A DNA stretch of 64,000 bases, from NCBI RefSeq assembly GCF_039655865.1, contig NZ_JBBYXL010000004.1, forward strand, positions 310,001 to 374,000, read 5' to 3'. The stretch's first letter is position 1; each line of letters starts with the position of its first letter. This document shows, in pieces, positions 16,237-25,283 of the stretch. A program made the position numbers and the translations under genes. The notes beneath the pieces are model-generated. The model did no database searches. It worked only from the letters and a program-made list of their open reading frames with translations, and was not told where the DNA came from. This stretch comes from Prosthecobacter sp. SYSU 5D2 (GTDB taxonomy: Bacteria > Verrucomicrobiota > Verrucomicrobiia > Verrucomicrobiales > Verrucomicrobiaceae).

Positions 16237-18135
16237 CTCACTGGCCGCCTTCAGCGCTTCCAGCTCCTCCCACCGCGCATACAGACGCGCGACTCGCGCC
16301 TTGGTGATCTCCAGCTCCTTCATCAGCCCTTCCGCCTCCGTCGAGCGCGTCACATAAAACGCAGGATCGTTCAGCGTCGCATCCAGCTCCTCCACCTTGC
16401 CTTCCGCCTCCAGGATCACCTGCTCGATCTCCTCAAGCTCACGCACTTCTTTGAAACTTAGCTTGCGCGGTTTGACCTGGTTCTTCGCCGCCGCAGCCTT
16501 CTCGGCCTTCGCGGGTGCGGCCCACAGCTTGTCCCGCGCTTCGCGCTCCTTGCGTTTCTCCAGATAGTAGCTGTAGTTGCCCACCTGCACATGCACGCCG
16601 CTTTCTTCAAAGGCGATGATCTGGTCGCAAACACGGTCCAGGAAATAACGGTCATGGCTCACCACAATGGACGTGCCGGGGAAGTTGCTCAGCGCTTCTT
16701 CCAGGATGCGCAAGCTTTGCAGGTCCAGGTCGTTGGTCGGCTCATCCAGGACGATCACGTTGCCGCCACGCTTCAGCACCTTGGCCAGCATCAGCCGGGC
16801 CCGTTCACCTCCGGAAAGACGGTCCACCCGCTCATTCGTGCGGTCATCATTAAACAAGAACCGCCGCAAATAGGCGCGCGCGCTCATCTTCTGCTGGCCG
16901 AAGAACACCACATCATCCTGGTCCGCCACTTCGGCCAGCACGGTGCCGTCGCCCGTGAGCTGCATGCGGGTCTGGTCAATGTAGTTAAACACCACCTTCT
17001 TGCCCACCGTCGCCTTGCCCACATCCGGATCCCGCTGGCCCATGCAGATGCGAAGCAGGGTGGTTTTGCCGGCGCCATTGCGGCCCACAATGCCGGTGCA
17101 CTGCCCTGGCCGGAAGACCACATCCAGGTTTTTAAACAGCCAGCGTTCACCAGCATCGGTTTCCACCATCCCACCGACGTTTTCCAGGTTCACCGCGATG
17201 TCTCCCATCTCCGCCGGGGGCGGCAACAGCAGATCCATCTCCCGCTCTTCCTGAGGGGCTTCCTGGCCTTCGATGGCGTAGAAGGCATCCAGGCGGCTGC
17301 GCTGCTTGGTGCCACGCGCCTTCACCCCCGCACGCACCCATTCCAGTTCGGTGCGCAGGAAGCGCTGACGGCGGCGCTCCGCCTGCTCGTTGATGGCCTG
17401 GCGGGCCGCTTTGCTTTCCAAAAATGCCGTGTAGTTGCCCGGATGCGAGTAGCAGCGCCCGTCGGAAAGTTCAATGATCCGCGTGGCGATCACGTCCAGG
17501 AAATAGCGGTCATGCGTGACAAAAATCGTCGCTCCGGGAAACCCGCGCAGACAGTCTTCCAGCCAGCGGATGGAGTCCGCATCCAGATGGTTGGTCGGCT
17601 CGTCCAGCAGCAGCAGATCAGGCTGCGCCACCAGCGCCCGGCACAGGGCCACACGGCGTTTTTCACCGCCTGAAAGCGGTGCCACAATGGCATCCAGAGG
17701 GGGCGATGACAAAGCCGTGGCTGTGGCACGGATGCGTGCATCCAGGTTCCAGCCGTCCGCCGCCTCAATCTGGTGCAGCATCTCCGCCAGTTCCGCCTCG
17801 CTGCCGTCACCCGCTTCGTAACGGTTGATCCAGCTCACCAGATCCGCCGCCCCGGCCTGGATGTTTTCCATCACCGTGCGGTCCATATCCAGCTCAAACT
17901 CCTGCGGCAGATAGCCCATGCGCAGACCACGCCGGATGGAGAGCTCGCCCGAGTCCGGCCTCTCCACACCCGACAGGATCTTCAGCAGGCTGGTCTTGCC
18001 ACAGCCATTGCGGCCCACCAAGCCCACCTTTTCTCCGGCGGCCACAGCCAGGGTCACCTCTTCCAAAAGGCGTTGATTGCCATAGGAGAGGGCCAGTTCA
18101 TTGGCAGAAAGGAGGGCGGCGGTCGGTGGTGGCAT
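16228..18135 (-). CDS. ABC-F family ATPase (Uup-like, dual ATPase, soluble)
   Basis: About 635 residues from the ATG at 18135 (MPPPTAALLSANELALSYGNQ). An upstream in-frame start at 18237 adds 34 residues without family character. Two nucleotide-binding domains are present. The first has Walker A GRNGCGKTS, signature LSGGEKRRVALCRAL and Walker B LLLLDEPTNHLD. The second has GRNGAGKTT, LSGGERARLMLAKVL and VIVLDEPTNDLD. The ~80-residue inter-domain linker is rich in Arg/Glu. The C-terminal ~80 residues form a predicted coiled coil (EVRELEEIEQVILEAEGK), as in Uup. No membrane segments are present. ABC-F proteins act on ribosomes or, for Uup, on branched DNA; which applies here is not decided by sequence. 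The last codons and stop lie in the hairpin repeat. Confidence 0.93.
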   Translation of the reverse strand: MPPPTAALLSANELALSYGNQRLLEEVTLAVAAGEKVGLVGRNGCGKTSLLKILSGVERPDSGELSIRRGLRMGYLPQEFELDMDRTVMENIQAGAADLVSWINRYEAGDGSEAELAEMLHQIEAADGWNLDARIRATATALSSPPLDAIVAPLSGGEKRRVALCRALVAQPDLLLLDEPTNHLDADSIRWLEDCLRGFPGATIFVTHDRYFLDVIATRIIELSDGRCYSHPGNYTAFLESKAARQAINEQAERRRQRFLRTELEWVRAGVKARGTKQRSRLDAFYAIEGQEAPQEEREMDLLLPPPAEMGDIAVNLENVGGMVETDAGERWLFKNLDVVFRPGQCTGIVGRNGAGKTTLLRICMGQRDPDVGKATVGKKVVFNYIDQTRMQLTGDGTVLAEVADQDDVVFFGQQKMSARAYLRRFLFNDDRTNERVDRLSGGERARLMLAKVLKRGGNVIVLDEPTNDLDLQSLRILEEALSNFPGTSIVVSHDRYFLDRVCDQIIAFEESGVHVQVGNYSYYLEKRKEREARDKLWAAPAKAEKAAAAKNQVKPRKLSFKEVRELEEIEQVILEAEGKVEELDATLNDPAFYVTRSTEAEGLMKELEITKARVARLYARWEELEALKAASEVQ

Positions 18136-18248
18136 GGCAGGAGGGGGATGGAAGACATACCCCGCTGAAGTTCGCTTGCCAGAACGAATGCAGGCTCGAC
18201 ACCGGATATCTTCTGCATCATGAAAGGGGCGAATCACGTTTTCCCACC

Positions 18249-18617
18249 ATGAAAATCTTCCTCCTCACCCTCGCCACCACCCTCCTGCTCATGACCACCG
18301 CCCCCGCAACCGAAGGCCAGTACCGACATGTCGTCTTTTTCAAATTCAAAGACACCGCCACCCCTGAGCAAGTCCAGGGCATCGAAAAAGCCTTCATCGA
18401 GCTCACCAAAAAAGTGGATACCGTCGAAGCCTTCGAATGGGGCACTAACGTCAGCCCGGAGAACCTCAACGATGGTTTCACCCATTGTTTCCTCGTCACC
18501 TTCGCCAACAAAGCCGGCCTCGAAACCTACCTGCCCCATCCGGAGCATGAAGCCTTTGTCGGCCAGCTCAAGCCGCTTTTGGACAAAGTCTGTGTGCTTG
18601 ATTACGTGGCCAAATAA
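18249..18617 (+). CDS. Secreted Dabb (stress-responsive A/B barrel) domain protein
   Basis: About 122 residues from the ATG at 18249 (MKIFLLTLATTLLLMTTAPA), which gives a clean signal peptide. An in-frame ATG 41 codons upstream would overlap the divergent ABC-F gene and was rejected. The mature domain has the Dabb pattern: YRHVVFFKFKDTATPEQVQGIEKAF, FEWGTNVSPENLNDGFTHCFLVTF, YLPHPEHEAFVGQLKPLLDKVCVLDY. Dabb proteins are small dimeric alpha/beta barrels; some plant homologues are stress-induced. Signal-peptide-bearing versions are frequent in Planctomycetota and Verrucomicrobiota with no assigned reaction. The following aldolase gene starts 19 bp after the stop. Confidence 0.88.
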   Translation: MKIFLLTLATTLLLMTTAPATEGQYRHVVFFKFKDTATPEQVQGIEKAFIELTKKVDTVEAFEWGTNVSPENLNDGFTHCFLVTFANKAGLETYLPHPEHEAFVGQLKPLLDKVCVLDYVAK

Positions 18618-18636
18618 GTCCCTTCCCCATTCTCCA

Positions 18637-19683
18637 GTGAGCACGGCCCCTGTTGTGAAATATCATTTCGCCTCGGACAATACCTCCGGTGTCTGTCCTG
18701 AGGCCTGGCAGGCCATGGCCACCGCCAATGCCGGATACCAGCCCAGCTACGGGGCCGATGCTCTCACCCGCGAAGCTTGCGAAGGCTTCCGCCGTTTCTT
18801 CGAGACCGATTGCGAAGTCTTCTTTGTCTTCAACGGCACCGCCGCGAATTCCCTCTCCCTGGCCTCCCTCTGCCAGAGCTATAACAGCGTCATATGCAGC
18901 GATGTTTCCCATGTGGAAACCGACGAATGCGGCGCTCCCGAATTCTTCTCCAACGGCTCCAAACTTCTTTTGGCGAAAAGTTCGTTAGGCAAGCTGGACC
19001 CGGCGGATGTGGAGAGGCTCATCACCCACCGCACCGACCTGCACTACCCCCGGCCGCGCGCGCTCAGCCTCAGCCAGAGCACGGAACTGGGTACCACCTA
19101 CCGCCGGGAGGAGATCACCCCTCTTTGTCAGGTCGCCAAAAAACACGGACTGCATGTCCACATGGACGGCGCCCGTTTTTTCAACGCGCTGGCCGCCTTG
19201 GGGACTACGCCTGCCGACATCACATGGAAAGCCGGAGTGGATGTGCTCTGCTGCGGCGGCACCAAGCTCGGCATGGCCGTGACGGAAGCCGTCGTCTTTT
19301 TCAATCGCGACCTGGCCCGCGACTTTGAATACCGCTGCAAACAGGCAGGCCAGCTCTGCTCTAAGATGCGCTTCATCTCCGCCCAGTGGCTGCAAATACT
19401 GGAAGTAGACACCTGGCGTCAGCACGCGGCGCACGGCAACCGCATGGCCCGCCAGCTTGCCGATGGCCTCAACGAATTGCCCGGAGTGGACATCCTTTAC
19501 CCCGTGGATGCCAATGCTGTCTTTGCCCGTCTTCCAGAGTCTGTCAAAGCCGCGCTTAAAGAACGCGGCTGGATGTTTTACAGTTTCATCGGTGGCGGCT
19601 CCCGCCTCATGTGCTCTTGGGCCACCACTGTGGCAGATGTGCAGGATTTTCTCCGCGATGCCAGCCAGGCCGCCGCTCAATAG
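18637..19683 (+). CDS. Low-specificity L-threonine aldolase (PLP, fold type I)
   Basis: About 348 residues from a GTG at 18637 (STAPVVKYHFASDNTSG); no in-frame ATG exists near the domain start. The frame stays open upstream through the Dabb gene but has no family similarity there. Motifs: FASDNTSGVCPEAWQAM at the start, GADALTREA, VFNGTAANSLSLASL, HMDGARFFNALAALG (Asp contacting the PLP ring) and CCGGTKLGM, where Lys is the Schiff-base residue. The family cleaves threonine and allo-threonine to glycine and acetaldehyde in the cytoplasm. The 3' end overlaps the convergent Ig-domain gene by 7 bp. Confidence 0.92.
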   Translation: MSTAPVVKYHFASDNTSGVCPEAWQAMATANAGYQPSYGADALTREACEGFRRFFETDCEVFFVFNGTAANSLSLASLCQSYNSVICSDVSHVETDECGAPEFFSNGSKLLLAKSSLGKLDPADVERLITHRTDLHYPRPRALSLSQSTELGTTYRREEITPLCQVAKKHGLHVHMDGARFFNALAALGTTPADITWKAGVDVLCCGGTKLGMAVTEAVVFFNRDLARDFEYRCKQAGQLCSKMRFISAQWLQILEVDTWRQHAAHGNRMARQLADGLNELPGVDILYPVDANAVFARLPESVKAALKERGWMFYSFIGGGSRLMCSWATTVADVQDFLRDASQAAAQ

Positions 19684-21791
19684 TTCACCGCGCTGACCGC
19701 ATCCAGATCAAAACCGGAGCTCGAATGGCCGCTCAACGAGTTGTTTTCATCCGTGTGCCGCACCACCTTGCCAGCTGCATCCCGCATTGCTTCATCGCCC
19801 GTGGAGGTCAGGCGGATGAAGCGGAACCATTGCAAATCCTGACGGCCTAATGCCGCAAGGTCAAAGCTGTCCCCGCCGCTGCTTGATGGATTGGTGGGGT
19901 CCTCCCCGGTCGTGGCATTCACCCCGGCGAAACCCTGGGCATAGTAGGCCGGCTGGAAAAGGTCCACCGTGCCGTCCGCCGCCACATTCACGCGGATGGG
20001 AAACCTGTGCCACTGCCCCTCGAACAGAGCCACCTCCACCGTCGCCGGTTCCATGAACCGTTGATTGGGATCATTGTTTTTGAAAAACACATTTTCAAAG
20101 ACCGTGAAGTCCTGCCCGCTACCCGCCTCAATGATGTTGTCCGTAAACTCCAGCACGATGCTGCCGCCCCCGCCCGTTGTCGCATGCAGTGACAATACTT
20201 CGTTAGGCAGGTGTGCCGGTGTAAAGGTACTGCGGCCATCCGGCGGCCCTGTGACGTTAGAAGGCAGGCTGGCCGAACCGTAGCCGCCTGGCGACAAAGG
20301 ATCAAACTGCACCACGCGGTCCGCATAAGCATCACCCGATACCCCCGGCTGGCCCCGCTGACGGCTCATCGGCAGGATGTTGGCCACCGCTGCCGCATAC
20401 GGCAGCCAGCGCCCGTCTGCCGTGACGGCCGTCAGCTCATAGGAATAGGAAGCTCCCGTCACCAGGTTCCGGTCCACCATATTGGTCCCCTGCCCCCGGT
20501 AGATCTCCGTGCCGTTCCTCGTTAAAACCACCCCGGATACAGGTGCGCCCAGCGCCGCGCTCATGCTCTCATACTGCCAGGCCAGCCCGGCTTTTTCACG
20601 GGAGGCAATCACCAGGAGCCCCTGGCTGACTGTCAGTTGGAAACCTTTCTCAAACGTCTGTCCCGCTGCATCCTCCACCCTCACCTGAAAATCAAAACGC
20701 GCCTCTCCTTCCGGTGCCGTCCCCGTCATCTCCCCCTCTGGCGTCAACGACCAACCCGGCGGAAGCTGGCCTGTTTCCATGCTCCAAACATAAGGCTCTA
20801 CGCCGCCTGCGGCTTCGAACCTGCCGCTGTAAAACGCCCCCGGAGCCGCAGGTGCCAGCGGGGAGCTTGTTACAATGGTCAGCCCTCCTTCCGTCCCCAC
20901 CACAAAGGTCTTTTCCACCTGGCTGATCGTATCACTCAGGACCACCCGCAGCGAATGCTCTCCCGCTGAATCCAGGCTTCCGGAAATCATCCCTGTGCTC
21001 TCATCGCATACCCACCCCTTCGGTCCCCCTGCCAGGCTCCAGACGTAGGGCTGTGCACCGCCCGCGCCTATCAGTTGAGCCGTGTAAACCTGCCCAGGAA
21101 CAGCCTCCGGCAGCATGTCCGTGACGATCATCAAAGGCTCTTCAGAGGCGATGATCACATTCGTCGCCACCGATGCCTGGGTGCCTTCTGCATCCGTCAC
21201 AAACACATTCATGGCCAGTGTCATTGGCTCCTCCGACATGCCTGAAAAATCGCCCGTGTTAGAATCCAGGGTGAAACTAGATTCACCCTCGATTTGAAGA
21301 CTCCAGGCATAAGGCGGCAGTCCGCCCACGGCCGTGAAGCGGTGCTTGAGCCATTCGTTTACCCGGCCCGGATTCGGATGCGAATCCACAATCATCAATG
21401 GCACCTGGTTGATCGCCACCTGTCCAGCTTCGGGGTTTTCCAGATCCTTCACGCCAGACAGATCAAAGACTGGAAACCAAAGGCCGTGGGAGCGGACCTG
21501 ACGCTGCAACCCCCGCCCCCCACGACCGCTGATTTCCGTAACGCCCGCCGGCAGCAGCTCATCCAGCGCATCCATTTCGCCTTGTTGGAGAAACTTCTCC
21601 AACGCGGCATTCAGCCCGTCTTGCGCACCATTTGCTCCAAGCGCAGGCAGACTGCCTTTGGCAGATTCTGATGAATGAGCCACTGTTACTCCCGCACTTT
21701 CATAGCCCAGCCAGACGCCCCCGAGCGTCATTGCCACCAGGAAAACCAGGGCGATGACTTTCAGGGGGAAACGCTGGCCGAAAAGGATCAT
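19677..21791 (-). CDS. Large exported protein with repeated putative Ig (He_PIG) domains
   Basis: A 704-residue protein with an N-terminal hydrophobic segment (VIALVFLVAMTLGGVWLG) and then a linker. At least three Ig-like units are recognisable by the PYxWSL and LPPGW pattern: GGLPPYAWSLQIEG, GAQPYVWSLAGGPKGW and GVEPYVWSMETGQLPPGW. The C-terminal ~220 residues form a separate domain containing LPSNVTGPPDG, GGGSIVLEFTDNIIEAGSGQDFTVFENVF and FRFIRLTSTGD, resembling a calcium- or carbohydrate-binding beta-sandwich seen in secreted proteins of Bacteroidota and Verrucomicrobiota. No PEP-CTERM tail is visible. The start overlaps the stop of the 1010-residue gene (ATGA at 21788-21791), so the two are coupled. 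Confidence 0.85.
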   Translation of the reverse strand: MILFGQRFPLKVIALVFLVAMTLGGVWLGYESAGVTVAHSSESAKGSLPALGANGAQDGLNAALEKFLQQGEMDALDELLPAGVTEISGRGGRGLQRQVRSHGLWFPVFDLSGVKDLENPEAGQVAINQVPLMIVDSHPNPGRVNEWLKHRFTAVGGLPPYAWSLQIEGESSFTLDSNTGDFSGMSEEPMTLAMNVFVTDAEGTQASVATNVIIASEEPLMIVTDMLPEAVPGQVYTAQLIGAGGAQPYVWSLAGGPKGWVCDESTGMISGSLDSAGEHSLRVVLSDTISQVEKTFVVGTEGGLTIVTSSPLAPAAPGAFYSGRFEAAGGVEPYVWSMETGQLPPGWSLTPEGEMTGTAPEGEARFDFQVRVEDAAGQTFEKGFQLTVSQGLLVIASREKAGLAWQYESMSAALGAPVSGVVLTRNGTEIYRGQGTNMVDRNLVTGASYSYELTAVTADGRWLPYAAAVANILPMSRQRGQPGVSGDAYADRVVQFDPLSPGGYGSASLPSNVTGPPDGRSTFTPAHLPNEVLSLHATTGGGGSIVLEFTDNIIEAGSGQDFTVFENVFFKNNDPNQRFMEPATVEVALFEGQWHRFPIRVNVAADGTVDLFQPAYYAQGFAGVNATTGEDPTNPSSSGGDSFDLAALGRQDLQWFRFIRLTSTGDEAMRDAAGKVVRHTDENNSLSGHSSSGFDLDAVSAVNY

Positions 21792-24700
21792 GAGTCTTCC
21801 AGACGTTCAAAGAACACCGCTCCCGCACGGCTCACGCCGGCAGCGCCTGTGGGCAGAATGAAAAAGCCAAATCCTTCCGCATCAAAGGGGTTCTCTGTGG
21901 CGGCATCGGGCACCAGCAGTCCCTGGAACTTCACCACCTTGCGGGCCGATCCTTCACCCAGCGTCACGGAGCCGCTCATCGCTCCCGTCTTGCTGGCCAC
22001 CTTGATCTTCTGCGGCGCTTCCACCACTAGCTTGGTGGCGCTCAGGACGTGCACTCCAAAGGTCTTCGGATTGTCGGTGCTACCGGCAGCCTCAATGCCT
22101 CCGTCTTGCAGAACCAGCAGCGCATTGTCTTCGTCGGAAGGTGTTGCATCCAGCGGCAGGGTGGCACCAGCCGGTGCGCGGTATTTGCCACCCAGCGCCG
22201 TGAGCGCCAGTGGAGTTTCCCAGCCGTCTCTGTAAAGCGGTCCTTTGGCCTGCGCAGGCTTGCTCCAGGTCAGAGTTCCTGTGATGGCATGAGCCAGATT
22301 GTCCGCCAGTGTCACCGTCCCCGTGAAGGTCCCCGGTGTCTTATAAAGCGCCTGATAAATCGTTACGCTGCCATCAATCCCCAGCGGACTGCTCGCAGTG
22401 AATTTAGACCCATCCGCCATTTTCCCCACCACCTTCGCCCCCGCCTTGGTGGAGAGCTTTAAGGACCCGAACGAGGCCCCCTGCGGCACATCATCCGCAG
22501 GATCTGCCTCAGCGGCACGGAAGTTATAGATGCCCGTCCGGTCCGTCGTCGTCTGACCACGCCAACCTGCCAGCACCCCGCCACCTTGCAGAGCACCCAC
22601 CAGAGCACCCGTTGCCGGATCGATCTCAAACTCCAGCTCCTGCGCCGCCGCCGTCTTCAATACCGCCGCCCCTTCCGCATTGCCGCTGCCTGCATCCAGC
22701 AGCCCTTTGATCGCATAAGTCTTCTTTCCGATGAGCACTTTGCCCGTATAGGAAGATTTGGACGTCGTCGTCAGCGTCACCCGTGCGCCCAGGCCATCGG
22801 TCGCGGTTCCAGAACGGGTCACCAGTCCGGTGAAGGTCCCCACGGCACCTGCCGGGAAAGGCTCCACATTCAAGAGGAAGGTCGCCGAAGTGCTGACCCC
22901 AAATTCATTCGTTGCCGTTATGACCACCTGGTCATATTCCCCGGCCTTTGTTGGTGTCCCAGTGATTGTTCCGTCTGCATTGATCTTCATCCCAGGAGGA
23001 AGTCCCTTGGCCGACCAACGGGTGGCTGTCCCGCCCACCGTGACGATTCCATGCTCAAAGGTGGATCCCACGCGCAGCGTGGCAAAATTTTGTTCGGCTA
23101 CAACGCGGGCCCTGTCATCATTGTCCTGGATGGTCAATACAAATCTCCCCGTGGCTGGCAGGCCCAGACCCAGTTCATGAGCAGGCAGGGTGCCAAAATC
23201 AATGATCACCGTTTCATCACTCTCGCGCTCTGTCGCATCATCCAGCACTACGATGTTAAAAGTCTTGGTGCTGTCTGTGGGTTCAATGACCAGTTCCGTC
23301 ACCGTGGTGTAGTCTTCGCCATTCGTAGCCGTACCACTGATCACCAGAGGCACCGTCTCCGTCTGTGTCACAGGCGGGCTGATGTTTACCGTCACACTCA
23401 CCGTTCCGGCCGATTCGTTGACGGTCTGTGCAGGAATGGCAAACCCAATGATCGGCAGCGGTTCATTATTATCCTCAATGGTCAGGATATAAGACTCCGA
23501 ATCCATCGGTCCCAGACCGGCCAGCCCAGCTTCTTCCGGCTCGCCCAGCTTCACAATGATCGTTTCATTGCCCTCTCCCTTCAGGGAATCGTCCACCACA
23601 GTGATATCAAAGGTCTTCACCGTCTCTCCGGCTTCAAAAACGACGCTGGATTCCAGCGTCGTGGTATAGTCGCTGCCCTCGGTCGCAGTTCCCTGGATCT
23701 CCACCGGTACCGTTACAGAGGCGGCCGCAGCCGGTGTCATCTGCACGGTCACGGTAACCGTGTCCTCATCTTCTTCATTCGTCATCGAAGAGGCAGTCGT
23801 GATCTGCACATCTCGCACTACCAGCTCAGCCACCGGCTTATAGCCCAAAACCAAGTCCGAATTGGCCGAATAGAACCCGTCATTGGCCAGGAAGCTCACA
23901 TAGTCCACCGCATCCCTCGTGAATACCTTGGGTGAATAGTTCGGCGGACCGAAGGCCCCTGCCAGCGGCGTATGGTCAGGCACAAACCGCCGGTTGGCGC
24001 CCGTCAGCGGATCATAGGCCTGCAGATGGCTGATCTGATAACCACCCACCCAGATGCGTCCTGCAGCATCCACCGTCATCGCTCCCGAGGCATCCGCCGT
24101 GAAGACCAGCTCCGCTTCCGCCCGTGTCAATGGCATCGGATTTTCCGCGATCAAGGCCGCCACCGCCGCATCCATCTGAGTTGCCGTAAACTTGATGATC
24201 TGGTTGTTTTCCACCGATCCGGTAAACCCGGCCAGGCTCACAAAAACATTGCCCGCATCATCCGTGGCGACACTGCCGCTGAAGCTGCTAAGCGTTCCCG
24301 TCACACTCCCCATGACCGCACCGTCGGTGGAGATGAAGGTGAGGTCACTTGCTCCATTATCGCCATTGGCCCCGCTGACCAGCCAGCCTTCGAGGCCTGA
24401 TGTGGGATGCTTCCAAAAAATGCCCGAATAGTTCTGCAACGTCGCCAGCGGCGGCGTCAACAATGATGTGGCAGGAGCTGAAGGGTCAAAAAGATACACC
24501 CCGGACGGCCCGGTGAACCCGCCAGCCCCCACCAGTGCCTGCGTGCCAGACCGCACCGCCATGAAGGCGGGGTCCATCAGCACGTCTTCGCTGTTCTCCA
24601 GAGCTGTCGCTGCAGCCGCACCATAGCTGTTCTGGATAAAAACCTGCCCCACTGTTCCAAAGAGGAAACGCCCGTCCGGCAGATGGGCATGACTGAAGGA

Positions 24701-24820
24701 AAAATTGACGAGCTCCCCCACTTTGAAGCTGGTCCATTCCTGAGAATACGCTGCGGGGCTCGCGACGGCAAGGGCCGACGCGCAGATGACCGCAGCCCGT
24801 TTAAAGAGACTGATGTGCAT
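21788..24820 (-). CDS. Large secreted protein with two Calx-beta domains, a He_PIG domain and Verrucomicrobia-type C-terminal repeats
   Basis: About 1010 residues from the ATG at 24820, which gives a clean signal peptide (HISLFKRAAVICASALAVASPAAYSQ). An in-frame start 28 codons upstream lacks this. The first ~330 residues resemble a propeller or surface module (FLFGTVGQVFIQNSYG, AGRIWVGGYQISHLQAYDPLTG). Two Calx-beta units follow, each with the IEGTATxGxDYTT and SDETVIIxFG pattern, then a He_PIG unit (GLPPGMKINADGTITGTPTKAGEYD). The last ~300 residues hold GTFTGLVTRSG and GTFTGTVTLADN repeats commonly found in large Verrucomicrobiota surface proteins. The probable role is adhesion or a matrix component (inference). 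The downstream gene overlaps by 4 bp. Confidence 0.87.
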   Translation of the reverse strand: MHISLFKRAAVICASALAVASPAAYSQEWTSFKVGELVNFSFSHAHLPDGRFLFGTVGQVFIQNSYGAAAATALENSEDVLMDPAFMAVRSGTQALVGAGGFTGPSGVYLFDPSAPATSLLTPPLATLQNYSGIFWKHPTSGLEGWLVSGANGDNGASDLTFISTDGAVMGSVTGTLSSFSGSVATDDAGNVFVSLAGFTGSVENNQIIKFTATQMDAAVAALIAENPMPLTRAEAELVFTADASGAMTVDAAGRIWVGGYQISHLQAYDPLTGANRRFVPDHTPLAGAFGPPNYSPKVFTRDAVDYVSFLANDGFYSANSDLVLGYKPVAELVVRDVQITTASSMTNEEDEDTVTVTVQMTPAAAASVTVPVEIQGTATEGSDYTTTLESSVVFEAGETVKTFDITVVDDSLKGEGNETIIVKLGEPEEAGLAGLGPMDSESYILTIEDNNEPLPIIGFAIPAQTVNESAGTVSVTVNISPPVTQTETVPLVISGTATNGEDYTTVTELVIEPTDSTKTFNIVVLDDATERESDETVIIDFGTLPAHELGLGLPATGRFVLTIQDNDDRARVVAEQNFATLRVGSTFEHGIVTVGGTATRWSAKGLPPGMKINADGTITGTPTKAGEYDQVVITATNEFGVSTSATFLLNVEPFPAGAVGTFTGLVTRSGTATDGLGARVTLTTTSKSSYTGKVLIGKKTYAIKGLLDAGSGNAEGAAVLKTAAAQELEFEIDPATGALVGALQGGGVLAGWRGQTTTDRTGIYNFRAAEADPADDVPQGASFGSLKLSTKAGAKVVGKMADGSKFTASSPLGIDGSVTIYQALYKTPGTFTGTVTLADNLAHAITGTLTWSKPAQAKGPLYRDGWETPLALTALGGKYRAPAGATLPLDATPSDEDNALLVLQDGGIEAAGSTDNPKTFGVHVLSATKLVVEAPQKIKVASKTGAMSGSVTLGEGSARKVVKFQGLLVPDAATENPFDAEGFGFFILPTGAAGVSRAGAVFFERLEDS

Positions 24821-25283
24821 TGGCTTGGATATGAATGTGTCTTTGGCGTTCAAGGCGAGAGACGAGCCACCCAACCCCAAGGGCCTTCGGATCACATCTC
24901 CCACTCTTCATTGTTCGATGAAGTTTTTCCCATCCTTCCTGTTAGGCAGAAAGATGAAAGTGAGCATTCCCAGCGAGATATTCGGACTCCGGGTTTGTGG
25001 GACTTGAAATACAAGCCCCGCCTTTCTCACTCGCCTTCACCGGAGGTTGCCCGCCGATTGACTTTGCCCGGCCGTCATCACTGACCGCCGCGTTGTAAAA
25101 AAGTGACCCGATACCGCAGCGACACTGTGACCGGTTCTAACGGTCTTCCCTGCATCTGCGAATGGCTGCCGCCGTCATCATCATGACAGCGGGCTTGATA
25201 AAGAAAACGGGCATCGTGCTGCTGCAGAGACCCGCCATGCTTTGCTCATAGATGCCTCTGGCACCCTGCGCAATGCGAAACAT
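24821..25283. other. 463-bp intergenic region; no gene recognised
   Basis: The region lies upstream of the 24820 gene start and downstream of the AsmA-like gene stop, both on the minus strand. It should carry the promoter for the two large secreted proteins, but I cannot point to convincing hexamers. A weak 6-bp stem (CTTCAT...ATGAAG, about 24906-24923) followed by TTTTT is present on the plus strand. Short frames here show no coding character. Confidence 0.5.

Noticed and set aside
16591-17673. A 360-codon open frame antisense to the ABC-F ATPase.
   Set aside because: The opposite strand encodes two complete ABC domains; the antisense product has no recognisable domain.
18328-18636. 5' extension of the threonine aldolase frame through the Dabb gene.
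   Set aside because: No aldolase similarity in this part, and it overlaps a well-supported gene; the GTG at 18637 fits the family start.
22586-23935. A 449-codon open frame antisense to the Calx-beta protein.
   Set aside because: The sense strand shows clear repeated domains; the antisense frame is rich in Arg/His/Cys, typical of a shadow.
24906-24929. Possible terminator CTTCAT...ATGAAG followed by TTTTT.
   Set aside because: The stem is only 6 bp and no plus-strand gene ends nearby.
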